64,000 nucleotides of DNA from Piper betle (lineage: Eukaryota; Streptophyta; Magnoliopsida; Piperales; Piperaceae): positions 30,622-94,621 of the forward strand of contig JAURVB010001870.1 in assembly GCA_033002965.1 (NCBI GenBank). Direction: 5' to 3'. This document shows, piece by piece, positions 45,189-57,500 of this stretch (the stretch's first letter is position 1; every line of letters starts with the position of its first letter). A program made the position numbers and the translations under genes. Under the pieces are notes generated by a model that did no database searches, was not told where the DNA came from, and saw nothing but the letters and a program-made list of their open reading frames with translations.

Positions 45189-46055
45189 CAAATGGCCTAG
45201 TAGTTATTGTTTTACATAAAGTCTACCAAAGGCAATTGCTCCTCCCAAGATCCATCTCAGTCTACAATTCATGACCAAATGAAGTCCTCAAGGATCTAAA
45301 TCATCATCACAGACTGCCATTGAGTCTGTAGATGATAGGTTGTGCTAAACTGGGACTCTATTCCAAGTTCTCTCTGGAATGTTCTCCAGAAGGAAGAGGT
45401 GAATCTAGGGTCCCTATCTGATACAATCCCCTGGGCACACCCTGGAGTCTGACAATCTGATCTCGATAAAGTTTGCTTAAGGTAGACACATGATAAGTCA
45501 TACAAATCAAGATGGTGAGCCAATTTCTTTAACCTATCGACAACAATTCATACTGCATCAATTTGCTGTCTAGAAGGGGGTAGATGTGTGAGAAAGTTGC
45601 ATGTGATGCAATTCCACTTCTACTCTGGTCATGGCAATGACTACAATAAACCACCTGATCTCTGGTGCTTGATCATGACCTATTGACAAACAAGACATTG
45701 TGACACAATGTTGAGGACATCCTTCTTCAGCCCTAGCCTCCAATAAAATTAGCACATGTTGTTATACATCTTCACTGAGCTCGGATGCACTATGAACCTC
45801 GAGTGATCGGCCTTGTGAAGAATGTCCTCATGTATTCCTAGTTAGTCTACAATATATAGCACATACAACAGTCCTCTCATCCAGTACAAGCCATCTGCCT
45901 TCCACACCAAGCTGAAATGAGTCCCCTGTAGAAACAACTGCTTAGGCAATTGATAAACTGCACGTGATTGGTTGATATAGTCTGCTATGATCAGACTCAT
46001 AGTTGTCCTCACCAACACTATTACAAGTTGTTCAGCTACATCCTCTTACTGATCC
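45189..46055 (-). pseudogene. Ty3/gypsy integrase remnant, unit 3 copy
   Basis: It retains GIVSDRDPRFTSSFWRTFQRELG and the following FSTTYHLQTQWQS block (45,296-45,523), better preserved than in unit 1, and the zinc-finger/THLPPS region at 45,560-45,760. The C-terminal third is deleted. It joins the copia remnant at the same position as in unit 1. Confidence 0.82.
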
Positions 46056-48930
46056 TCATACTGTAGATAGAGTAACGCACTTTTTTAATTTGGACCGCCA
46101 GGAAACAACATCACCAGCTAAAGTAATAACAACCCTAGAAGTGGACATCCTAGAGTATAGATAACCAATCATATCTATATTAGTATAACAAGATAATATA
46201 GGCTTGCCTCCCCTAAAGCGTAAACATAGGTTGGAGTTACCTCTCAAATATCTCAATATCCCCTTACCTACTTGCTATTGCTCTCAGGATTAGGCAAATG
46301 TCATTTTACCTCCCCTACAACATACACTATGTTTGGTCTAGTACAAACCATAGCATACATAAGACTCCCTACAACATATGCATAAGGGATCCCATATACC
46401 TCAGTTTTACTTAGCTCACCCTTATTCTATTTGAATTGAGCTCTTAGTGGAACAACAATCGGCGTACCTTCCTTCATGTTGACTTGCTCAAGTACCTTCT
46501 CACTATATTTCTCTTAAGATAACCAAATCTTCTTTACCTTTCTATCCTGCTGGATGGACATGCTAAGAAATTGCATGACCCAAATCTTGCATACTAAAGG
46601 ACTTACCCAATGGTCTGAAATAGTTTTGTTGTAACTTGACTCTGAAATAGTTTTGTTGTAACTCGACTCTCCATAAATGAATCTAACTTCTTGTACCATT
46701 GTCTGGGAGATTGTTTGAAGCCACACAAACTCTTCTTCAATCTACACACCATCTATTTGTGTTCCTTGTCCATTAAACTATCAGGTTGTTCCAAATAGAT
46801 TCTTTCATCAAGATCACCATGGAGAAATACAACCTTCACATCTAACTGCTCAACCTCTAAATTCATACATGTCGAAAAACCTAGCACACAACAGTTTGAA
46901 AATTTTTTTTTAATAGGTGAGAAAATTTTGTTGAAGTCAATACCTTTCTTTTACCTGAAACCTTTCACCACAAATCTTGCCTTGTTCTTTGGTTGTGAGT
47001 TACCTTCTTGCTTATGTCGATAAACCCATTCATCCTTCGAGGCCTTTCTCCCCCTAGGAAGATTCACAAACTCACTTACCCATTTTACCTTACAAATAGC
47101 ATCACTAACATGTTCAGGTTCACCACATTCTGTGAGTGTCACATATGTAGATTTTGGATACTTGGTGGATGGAAAATTGTACCAAACTTTAATCTAGAAA
47201 CTCTACCAGATTTTTTCTAGTAGCATTAGCATCCCTTAATCAACAACTTGATCACTATCATGTACATGTTCATCAACAACAACAAGAACTATATCATTAG
47301 TAATATTATTCTCCTCACCTACACCAACACTAGGCTAGGAAATAGGAATGTCATCTAGGGCTTCTTCATCAATCTATTTAGCAACCTCCAAAGTAATATT
47401 CTTTACAACCGTTAGAAGAAGAGATGAAATCTTAACCTTTACCACATAATCCTAGGAATCACTTTCCCCAAGTCTTTTAGAAATTGATTCCCTCAAAACA
47501 CTACATCCCGACTTCAAACAATCTTCTTCTCCTTATGATCCCAAAGTCCGAAACAAAACTCTACCACCTCATAACAGTGGAATATACATTCAAATGACCC
47601 AACATCAAGCTTAGTCTTACTTCCTTAGATACACGTTCATAAACTTTTCAACCAAGCACCCTTAAATGAGTGTATTTTACCTTCCTACCGCTCAAAACTT
47701 TTTCTATAACATTTCCACCTAAAGAAAGTGAAGGAGACGTGGTAATTAGATAATAGGCAATACAAACAAGTTCAGTCAAAAATCCTTTCGGTATTAGTTT
47801 TGCTGCAAAAAGCATACTCAACCCTTTCTTAAAATGTTTTGTTCATCCTCTGAGCCACTCCATTCAATTGTGGGGTGTAGGGGACATTCTCCTCATACCG
47901 AATGCCTTGTTTGGCACAATAAATTTGAAATTCATTAGAACAATATTCACGTCCATTATCACTTCTAAAATATTTCAAGATTCACCCTTTTTCTCACTGT
48001 ACGAGAACATGAAATGATTTAAAAGTACTAAACACATCACTTTCACTCTTCAAACAATAACATCATACATTCCTTAAAATATCATAAATAAAAATGACAA
48101 AATAAGTGGCTCTACCAAGAGAAATCATCTCTATATGACCTCACACATTAGAATGTACAAGTTCAAGGATCTCAGTCTCCTTCTTGTGAATTGATACAAA
48201 AGAAACCCAATGTTGTTTTCTAGCCAAGGGTTTTCCCATCAAATTGAGGAAAATTATTTTTCTTTAGAAACTCCAGCCCCTTCTCATTTTATGTGTCTCA
48301 ATCTCCCAAGCTACAAATCAACTGTGAGAGTTGTAGAGGTATTATTAACCTCCCAATGAATCAGACTAGATGTAGCCCTATAAAGAATATTGTAGTGCTG
48401 CCCTCAAGAAACCACTATAGATCCTTTCACCATTTTTCATAAGCCATATGAAAATTGTAAAATGTAACACTCATTGTCCAACACACCTATTGATATCAAA
48501 TTCAATCTTAAATCAAGAATATGACACACATTTTTCAAAACAAGTTTGCAACCATAATTGGTCACAATATGTGCATCAACATAACCAACAATTTAAGAAG
48601 TACCATTGTTGCCCATCTCACGACACCTAGATCAACTGTCACGTAAGTGTTGAAGAAATCTCTACATAGAGTAGCATGAAATGATGTGTTAGAATTAATC
48701 ACCCAACTAGTATCATCAAGTATGATTAGTGCATCTTCTCTTACAACATTGACAACACCCTTATTGTCAACCCCTTTACCATCTCTCAGATTTTTATTGT
48801 ATTTCTAAGTGTTTTGCTTCTTATGGCCAATTTTATCACATTAAAAACATTTGAAGGTCTTCTTTCTTGATTTAGACCTTCCTCCACTATTTTCTCTTCC
48901 ACCTCAACACTCTTCCACAAGAACTATCTA
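46056..48930 (-). pseudogene. Ty1/copia polyprotein remnant, unit 3 copy
   Basis: The domain order is as in 3,150-6,158: RNase H 46,056-46,256, RT about 46,500-47,142 (KARFVVKGF end), and then integrase, protease and knuckle up to about 48,900. The RT segment holding YVDD is deleted near 46,610 and a 30-bp tandem duplication (CTGAAATAGTTTTGTTGTAA) lies beside it at 46,614-46,672. No nested element is present here, which shows the pre-insertion site for 6,159. Confidence 0.85.
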
Positions 48931-50057
48931 TAAAACCCAACATTTTAGATGAATTAGAGAAGGTTACGTGTTGTGCTTTGTGACTTACCACTTCACTCAA
49001 AAAATAATTTGAGACCATATCAAGAGTCAGTTGCTTGTTTGAATTATTCAAAGAAATAACCAAATGTTCCTAAAACTCTGATAATAATAAACAAGCTTAC
49101 CAAGCATCATCATCCAAAGTATACTATCGAGTTAATATACCTTGCATCTTATTGATATATTCATTGACCTCTGTCCCATCCTTGTAGCAAGGATTCGTCA
49201 ACCTTCTGACTGGCAGGTTCTGATTCCCAGGAGTGTCTCACTCATACATATACAAGGACTTATCCTAAAGTTCCTTGACAACCTTTGTTCTGGAAACATG
49301 GATATACGTTATGTTCTAACCATTCTCTGATCAAAACTATGTACTTCCTCTCCATCTTGATCCATTCATCCATGCCACTCAACTCAGCCTAGCAGTAGGC
49401 TGACAAGGATGAATCGAAGGAGCTTTCCCTTCATCAATCACAACCAAAGTAGCACTCAACAATGGATTAGAGCTCGATGACTTAGGAGGACCAGGAATTG
49501 GATCATATAAATCATAAATAATCCATCATATGGCACTTCCACTAATGCCAAATAGACTTACCCTTAAGGGCAACCATCTTAACATGTTTCTCATGTTTCA
49601 TGTTGATACAAAAGGTTACTACACAAAATCAAGACAAACACAAAGAAAGAACCAAAGATTTGATGTCACTTGTTCGGAAATATGCGCTCTAGGATAATCA
49701 ACCGAAAGAAAATATTTCCCTCAAGACTAATCAAAAACAAATATAAAATGAAATAGGATACACAAAGATAAAATAAAAGGATGGAAACTTCCTTCCAAAT
49801 TAGAGAAAGAAAACCAACCCACACAATCAACTTTGATTAAAAAACTCTCCTAGAATCATGTATCGAAAATACAATTTATGAAATCTTTCCCAACGCAAAT
49901 CAAACCAATAACAAGATTAATAATTACAACTCATGAAAAAAAAACTTTGAGAAATAACATACACATAAGTATAAAAAACAATAACCACTAATGTGATAAT
50001 CGAAAAATAAAAAATGACTATTAAGTTTTTTAATGCGAATGGGTGAAAAACCCAAGA
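48930..50057 (-). mobile_element. Copia gag start and 5' LTR, unit 3 copy
   Basis: The gag part (48,930-49,670) matches 8,711-9,454. The LTR runs 49,671-50,057 from TGTTCGG to CCCAAGA and has lost about 235 bp in its middle (join near 49,967), so it is shorter than its three relatives. Confidence 0.7.
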
Positions 50058-50156
50058 ACATTATAGGAAGTGTTCTGAATTACTTAAGTTTTCCAACTAC
50101 GAGAAGAGAGGACACATAAAGAAGGATTGACAAAGGAGGAGGAAGGTATGAAATAT

Positions 50157-50414
50157 AGTGATTTAGAAATGAACTTAGTATAGTTAATTTTCGGGGATAA
50201 AAATTCCTAAAGGTGGGGAGAATGTGAGATCCTACACTGGATTGAATTTTTTGATAAACTAAATTAACCGTGTCTGGTTAGACTAAGTGATTTAGAAATG
50301 AACTTAGTATAGTTAATTTTCGGGGATAAAAATTCCTAAAGGTGGGGAGAATGTGAGATCCTACACTGGATTGAATTTTTTGATAAACTAAATTAACCGT
50401 GTCTGGTTAGACTA
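50157..50414. repeat. 129-bp tandem duplication spanning the gypsy tract/LTR start
   Basis: 50,157-50,285 is repeated at 50,286-50,414 with no difference seen. The unit includes the polypurine tract AAAGGTGGGGAGAATG and the LTR start TGAGATCC, so the family H LTR here has two starts. The other three units have it once, so it arose after the block was duplicated. Confidence 0.85.
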
Positions 50415-51170
50415 AGTAATCCAGACATGTCATCATTAAAAATTTATATAACTTGGAATAAATGTCTAAAAATTATCAAATTTTAAGATAATAGAACTAG
50501 ATATTATAAGGAATCCATCAAAAAAAAGAATCCAGTAAAACAAAGTTCTATAGAATGAGATATGACTCTTTGACGTTGATTATATGACCAAGTTATTAGA
50601 TAACGACGTCGGGCAAAATTGACTTTTTACAAGTGAATAAAAAAATGACATTGTAATACGACGAAATAATGGAGAATAATAGAGTTTGAAAAGGCATTTT
50701 TGTGATTTTGAACTCCTATCTAAGGTGGTATTATGAAGTAAAAATCCCATTTGGGTAAATAAAAGTCATATGATGATTTAATTAATTAATTGGAGTAGAA
50801 TACTCAAACTACTTAATGATATAATTAGTATATTAGTGTAGAGAGAGGCCAATCCCTCTCTCTCTCTAAAGAACAATTGACCGAAAGAAGGGGGAGAAGG
50901 GGAGGTTAGGGCTTGCTTGGTTCGTCATCTTTCTCAATTTTCTTTGTCAATTCATCTTGTTTTCATAAAATTAATGTATATGAGATGCAAGTATCCTGAT
51001 TAAAATCATAATTCCCTCAAAGATGTTGTGTATTTTGATGGTGGGGTTGTGCTGCGCGCTGTGCAGCTAATATGGCCTCCCCTCCTCCATAGCAAAGATC
51101 AAGAGGGAGTTGGAGAAGAGTAGGTACCGGAGTAATAAGGCTGCGGACCATAGACAGGAGGTAAAATTAC
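50358..51170 (+). repeat. Ty3/gypsy LTR (family H), unit 3 copy
   Basis: It is counted from the second start. The TATA box of the relatives is altered here (TATATTAG, about 50,829). The CT-rich leader and the GCTAATATGGCCTC block are kept. No protein is encoded. Confidence 0.55.
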
Positions 51171-51694
51171 AATATAAATCTTTTTTTTGGAACAAAAATG
51201 GGCTTAGTGAGGTTATGAATTGATTGTTAAGTCAATAAAATATCTTTTCTAAATTATTCTGCTGCATTTATAACAGTGTTACCATATCAGTCTGATGCAA
51301 ATCATCGCACCATTTTTTTCGATTAATATTTCACCGTGGTAACTGAATGGGAAGATTTTTTCAGGGCATGAGCATCACATTGTCGTCCAATGCTATATTT
51401 CCTTTGCATATACCTTGTTTTGTAGTAGAGCGTGAACATGATCGATCGCCTGATCTTCTATATTTGCATTCTCCAAAATATATATCCATCATTCCATTTA
51501 TTGCCAAATTGCACTTTATATATTTCCAGTAATATGATTCAAGATAAATTCATATATGTACCAACCAATTATTCCATGTGTAAAAGATGCAAACTACCAA
51601 TAGAAGCGTGCAGATTATCATATTGTTCAGATTTGTTAAATGAAAATATATACTAGATATGCACGCGTCTAGCTTGAGGCCCTCTAGGTAATGT

Positions 51695-52048
51695 TCACGG
51701 ATGACCATGCACGACCAAACTCTTCGGCATCGCCGGCTGCTGCAAGCATTTTCCAGCGTTCTTTCGCTTCTCTTCGTTCGTGCATAGTGAAAAAGATGGT
51801 GCCGAAGCTACTTTGTGAGGCGAGGAAGAGTTGGTAGAGGAGACCATATTCTCCTCCCTACGAGGAGGGCATTTGCTACCATTGTTTTGGCCATCATTCG
51901 AGCACCCCGGGGGAGGTGGCAATGGCCCCTTTGGCTTGCTCTCAGAAAGATCTACCAAAATCCGAGTGGCTTCACTAGCCCTCTGGCCCACGAGGATGAG
52001 CAACAACATTGCCACTAAAACAAAATTAATGCATTTGATGGAAGCCAT
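51695..52048 (-). CDS. Putative secreted four-cysteine small peptide (intact)
   Basis: A single frame of 117 residues runs from a true ATG (52,046-52,048) to TGA. Residues 1 to about 25 are a clear signal peptide (FVLVAMLLLILVG, then Ala-Ser-Glu-Ala). The mature part has a proline run (44-47) and four cysteines at 49, 60, 89 and 101 (C-x10-C-x28-C-x11-C). Basic pairs (63-64, 94-96) could be processing sites, and it ends SLVVHGHP. I do not recognise the family. Length, signal peptide and paired cysteines suit an apoplastic signalling or defence peptide, but this is inference. A TATA box lies upstream. A frameshifted paralogue is at 11,585-11,936, and unit 2 has lost the gene. The CLE gene at 53,761 lies divergently 1.7 kb away. 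Confidence 0.7.
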   Translation of the reverse strand: MASIKCINFVLVAMLLLILVGQRASEATRILVDLSESKPKGPLPPPPGCSNDGQNNGSKCPPRREENMVSSTNSSSPHKVASAPSFSLCTNEEKRKNAGKCLQQPAMPKSLVVHGHP

Positions 52049-52168
52049 GCATGCAATTGTGTGTACTGGAATTAGGAATTGAACTGCAAAACTAGTCTAT
52101 CTATCCAAGCTCGAGTAGTTCTCCTTACTTTCGGAGCTTGTTAATGAAGAGAGGGAAAGAGTTCGACC

Positions 52169-52180
52169 TTATATATATAG
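52169..52180 (-). promoter_or_regulatory. TATA box of the small-peptide gene
   Basis: The minus strand reads CTATATATATAA about 121 bases upstream of the ATG. It is conserved, with its flanks, at 12,059-12,070, which supports a real promoter. Predicted start about 52,140, leader about 90 bases. Confidence 0.6.
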
Positions 52181-53099
52181 AGAGCCTGCCGAGCTAGTTC
52201 TAATTGACCAGGCCTCTGTGTCATCGTGTCTAAACCATTGGGACACGGTTAGTTGAAAGTTAATGGAGTGTTTGACTTGTAATATTGAATAAGAAATTCA
52301 CGTTGAGGCTCTAACCGCGGAGTTGATTATATGGGTGCCATTGAAGTTGCTTGTTGAGGATTTAGCAATATGAGATCAACTGCTTGAGGACCGGGACGAA
52401 CAAATAGCAAGCAAATGTAGCATACGATTTGGTTGTTAATTTGGAGACCTGGGAAGAGTCTTGACCGTTCACTTAGTGAAATTAGATCCTAGTCTGATGC
52501 TAATATTGTGTACAATTGGACCCAACTTTTACCGCATTGTTGGTTTTTTTATTTTAATCTGTACGTGTTTGCATCAAAAGTCGAGCCTGAACTTGAAATG
52601 CATCGGTCAAGGAGTGGTGGACGCCCGAATCAAATTATCACAATAAAAAAATGTGAAGGAGAAGAACACAGGCAGCGACTAGTAGAATTTATTTCTCTGC
52701 AAACCTTAAAATGAGATCTAAGTTTACCATCTGAAGATTCTGTGCAATTCACCTAGGAATTTACGTCTTAGCAAAGTTATGCAGCGACTGGTAGTTATTG
52801 TGAACGCAAACATTCATCTTTTTATATTCACACCATGAGGACCACTCTCTTCCCTTTCAACTTAATTTCTGTGACCTCAAAGGTTACAATACCAAGTCAC
52901 AACTAACAGTTAACCAATAACGTTGCAATAGTCAAGTCTCTTTCTTTCACCATAGCAGGACCCTGCTAAAATTTGAAACATGCTTTTGTGATCATCTCTC
53001 CTGTACTGGTTCAATAATATCCAAACACAAGAAGCCTCAGGTGAATGCATGGCAGGAAGTATATAATTCACAAAGGCTTGGAAATTTCCCTACTCCAAG

Positions 53100-53630
53100 T
53101 GGATTACAATCCCGCCGCCCACTTACAAAAACCTCTTTACTAATTAGTATTATTAACCAGCCACTCAATGTGATCAATTATGCTTGGCCAACACTAATCT
53201 AGGAACAACAAACAATATCTCTATGGGCTCCACACCCACAAAATAGGTTTGGAAAAAGAAGTGATCAAGGACAATAAATATTGATAACTCTCTCATGCTC
53301 CATTGCATTTTAATTCGAATCTTCCCCCAGAAAGGCTTTTGAATGTTCCGGAGACAACGGCCATAATGGTTCCAGCCCACGCTGTCTCAAGCATACAAAG
53401 AGAAGGAGAAGAAGCTGCTACTTCTAATTTAACAATTCTCAACTCGACATTGCGTTTCGAATACACTCTTCAAAGTCCAGAGTTCCAAGTGTTCAGAAAA
53501 TTATACTTAAGAAGGTTCCAGGATTCAAGGCACTGGTCATGTGACTACAACCATGGGATTCGAGAACCATCGAAACTTCTTGCTATATTTTAATCAGTCC
53601 AACTGCAGGCATAGCATGGAGAATGAAATG
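53100..53630. other. 530-bp segment present only in unit 3
   Basis: Unit 2 passes directly from CCTACTCCAAGTGG to GTATCCACC (about 17,930). Unit 3 has 530 bp in between. It contains an open plus-strand frame (53,303-53,593, first ATG at about 53,363) whose content (ILNSTLRFEYTLQSPEF) is not recognised. No terminal repeats or target duplication were seen, so deletion in unit 2 is as likely as insertion here. Confidence 0.4.
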
Positions 53631-53760
53631 GGTATCCACCATTTGATCTAGTTAATTTGCCAGAGCAAGGTCAGTCTCTCGGATCTCTTCTCGTATAAGC
53701 TCCCTTTCATTTTCGTCGATCGGCAAACTCTTGAGCGTGCAGTTGTCGCAGGTCGTTGAC

Positions 53761-54027
53761 ATGGTTTTTAAATCGGCTAATGCTGCTTCATGTCAGTGCC
53801 TACTCTTGCTTCTACTGAACTCTTGTGATCAGCCGTGCACTGCTGCAATGGCAGAGCCTCCTTCCTTTTGGCAAAGAGCGGAGTTTCTCAACTTGGCACC
53901 CCTTGCTGTGGCTCCTACAAGCAGTACGACTACACTCACTGCCCGCTCTGATGGAGATCCTGATCAGTTGATTGGGGATGAGAAAAGTTTGGTTCTTACA
54001 GGCCCCAAACCTCATCACAACAAGTGA
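53761..54027 (+). CDS. CLE peptide precursor paralogue with an altered CLE core
   Basis: It has 88 residues from ATG 53,761, the same length as the gene at 18,046, with no gaps. By hand I count 19 amino-acid differences (about 78% identity). The signal peptide is kept (CQCLLLLLL core, cleavage likely after Ala-Met-Ala at 29-31). The CLE box at 76-87 reads SLVLTGPKPHHN. Gly6, Pro7, Pro9, His11 and Asn12 are retained, but Arg1 is Ser, His4 is Leu and Leu10 is His. Position 1 and position 10 matter for processing and receptor fit in known CLE peptides, so it may be decaying or may have changed specificity. Replacement changes outnumber silent ones about 19 to 8, near what relaxed constraint gives. 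Confidence 0.65.
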   Translation: MVFKSANAASCQCLLLLLLNSCDQPCTAAMAEPPSFWQRAEFLNLAPLAVAPTSSTTTLTARSDGDPDQLIGDEKSLVLTGPKPHHNK

Positions 54028-54559
54028 TCATATAGCATGTACGTTCATATTCTTTACATTTTTGTTTTATATAGCAGATTTTTTATTTCTCTAGCGTTCC
54101 CTTCTGTTCCTTAGTGCAGTAGTTGGGCTCACCAAGTAACTTCATTACTTAAATCAGACAATAGTTGCAGTCAATATATATTGGTGGTGAATAGAAGACA
54201 TGTATGCATTCCATTTTCTGCTGTTAAGAGTTCTTCTGCTCGATTTCTTACGCGAAATAAATATTTTGAAGAAGGAAATTGCATAGAGAAAATTCATATC
54301 AGATGGGCAAGTCAGAAAATTACTAAGTCCTATCTTACAACTTCTATCGATTGTAATCTTTAATTACACATTAATTTAAGGTCCGAACTAAAGATGTGAA
54401 TGACTTCTTCCCATGGTGTAGTTGCTTCTATATTCTTACTCTCGACTGTGATTAATTGCTTGACCTTAAACTTTGTCTGATGTCGATGAGTTTTTGTGTC
54501 AATGGTAAAAAATGGGGTTGGCTTTTGGGATCTTGGGGTCAAGTTTCATGGCCTCGAGT

Positions 54560-57500
54560 TTTGCACCTTTGCTTCATATATGATATGTTGGTGTTGAATA
54601 GAAGAGAAATATAAATAGAGAAGTGGCATGGTCTGTTCGGTTTGGTTGAATAGGTGTAGCTCCATCCAATGTATTCCTAACTTCAAAGCCTTTGTATGGC
54701 CTACCATGCACTCTTTATCATGCCATTGTTGTGTGTTTATAACTCCTTACGATCTATCCTAGCCCCTGTGGGACACGTGGTGCAAGTTTCAAGGTCGCTA
54801 TGCCTGGGGGTGCAAACCCTAAGTGCGTGCAACATGCTCTCGTGCAAGGGCACTTTCAAGTGTAAGGGTGCAAAGGCTCTAGTCAAGCACACTTGCGCCC
54901 AATTTGAAACTTCCTTCCTTATTTGTCTGGAGCAAAGGCATTGGGACCCGACCTTGCACATGGCTTTGCTCAGCAGGCGTGCATGGTATGGGTCTAGCTT
55001 TTCCATGGTCCGGCTTGTAGAGGCCAGCGCTGTTGCACTGGGTTGGTGCCCTTGCTCCATCACTCCGTTCTTCCAATAAATAGAAGGTATTTCCCAAGCT
55101 TTTCACCCCCTTTGGCCTTCTTACTTGTGAGCTCCTCTTCTCTCCTTGGTCCTCCACGTCCTCCCCAGCTTCTTTCAGTCTTCCCTAGCCACTCCAAGCC
55201 TTGCCAAACACCTAGGGTTGGAGGGGTAGGAAGCCTCAAGATATCCACCCATGGTTCCCCATGAGGTAAGGCTTCACCTTTTTAAATTTACTCCTTGTTG
55301 TATTGGTTGGGTGTTACCTGTTAGTGATTATGTTATTTTTCTAGAATTTCTAACATGGAGATCTATTTGTTAGGAGTTGTTAGGCTTCAGAATTATGTTA
55401 TTTTCATGTTTATAAAAATAGTTATAACTTTCATAATATCTATATGCTTAGATATGCACTGTTTCAGTAGTTAATTCATATCTCATGATGTAGAATTTAT
55501 TGTTGCATGATCTTGGTGTTTTTATGTTCCTAAGAAGTAGATATACAAGTTTATGTTGTATGTTTCATCTGATAGGACGTGTTGGAGCATGTATGTGTCC
55601 CAAAATTGGTTAAAGGTGGTGCCTTCACTGTTTCTAGTAGCCTACCATCAAATTTTTACATTTTTTCTGCCTTGCTATAATCTGTGTTTGGATGTAATCT
55701 TCTTCATGATTGTTGGCTACAATGTTGTTTATTTCGTGTAAATCACCATGCTAAAATAACCTCGTTAAGGGCCTGAAAAAACTCCTAATCACATTGTGTG
55801 CTTGTTGTGCTCTTAATGTGATGTCAAACTCTAAGATTGTACTCTTTGTTGAACTTGCTAAAAGATTTTTATAAAATCTGTAAAAAAACCTAAGGACCTA
55901 CTAAGTATTTACTGGAAGCATGTAAATTTTAGGCTAATTTAAAAATAATTTATGTGGTTAGTTAATTTCGGTTTTTGGGTGTGTACTAGAATGAAGGGTG
56001 AAACCCAAGTTCCCTAGCGCCCATTACAAAATCTAAACTCTAGTTAATTGGTGATAAATTTTCCTAAATTTTATTAGGAACTTAGTTTGTATCTGTACAT
56101 CCTAACCGCAAATTTTGGTAGCTTTAGGTTTGGTAGATTTTCTGGTAAAAGTTCCCCAAGTCGTATAAGTCCACCTACCTCAAAAAATGTTCAAGACAAT
56201 GCCTCCCTTTCTTGCGTTCACTCAGGCCAAAATACTTGGTAAATTTTAAAGTATTCAAGCCCATAGTGCAGGCTAACTAGCCCAGTTTATGCATGTCCAT
56301 TTGGAGTCTCCCGGCCCACAAACAAGTTTTAAGAAAATTGGTGTGCAGGCTTAGAAAATTAGTGGTGTTGGCCCATGGGCTAAGCCTATGACAATTTATG
56401 TGTATGACCCTTAGGATGTCGAGGATCAAATTTTGGATCATTTGGACTGTTTGATCTATTTGAAAAGTCAGCCTGTTAAGTGCATTCAGTTATACCTTAT
56501 GTGTAGATTGTCCATTAAGTGTACTTACTACCTTAAACATTAATTAAAGTTACCTAATGAGGTTTAACGAGTCATTAAGTAGGAGAATTACGTTAATTAA
56601 CTCTCTTAATGTATGTGCATGTGCTTAGAAATTGCCTTGTTTTGTGTGTCGATTGGATCCGAGTATGATTCAGGTTCATCTTTTTCCTAGGATACGTGGA
56701 GTGTGCTCGCCGAGTAATGATGAGAAGCTTGACTCATCTAAGTCCGTAGGACTCCCTTGATTCATCTCTGCTTGACACCTGAAGTGCCAAGATTTAATCG
56801 GATCCCTTTGATGTCAGGCTATTTAAACGTGTTATTCTTTAGTTAAATAAAACTAGAAGGATGAGATCTCTTGTTGGTTTTCAAACTAAAGATCTAGAAA
56901 TCATATGATATAAATCCCTACTTAAGCCTATTATGTAAGTACTATTTGGTAGAGTGTGAGTCGTACGAAGATGTATGAATTACATGAGTATTTCTTTAGA
57001 CCCTAAACTAGTGTAATATAAGAGCGTATTGCGAATGCAACATGTTTTCAAAAATTACAACACTAACACTATTCAAAACAACCTAAGCACTATGGTGGGC
57101 AATATATGGTAGATATGAGGGCGTAAGTATATCTGTATATAAATATGAAGTTGTTTCGACATTTTTCTTATGTTGTATGTGTCAACCTTAGCTTACGGCC
57201 TTGTGGTGTATTTTGGAAGTTTCATGCTTTCTCGTGGCTATTAAAATACACATCTGTCAATATTGTTTATTGGTATTTAATTTTCTTACCGGTAATCAAA
57301 CTTGTAGGTGAGTATCCCTATTAGTGGCAGGCATATGTGGACAGCTCGAGAGCTCATGGCGGGGGTTAGTGCTATGTTATAATGTTTCGTATTCATGTGG
57401 TGCCATGGCTTATGGATTATTGGGATTTGACCTTATGTCTTTTGAGAACTATAGGATTACTGGCTGTATTATTGTGGGTGAAAACCCCAAACCTTAGGCT

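Noticed and set aside
54696..55264. 127-codon plus and 108-codon minus frames
   Set aside because: They lie in the family G LTR promoter/leader. The equivalent at 18,922-19,378 does not preserve the frame.
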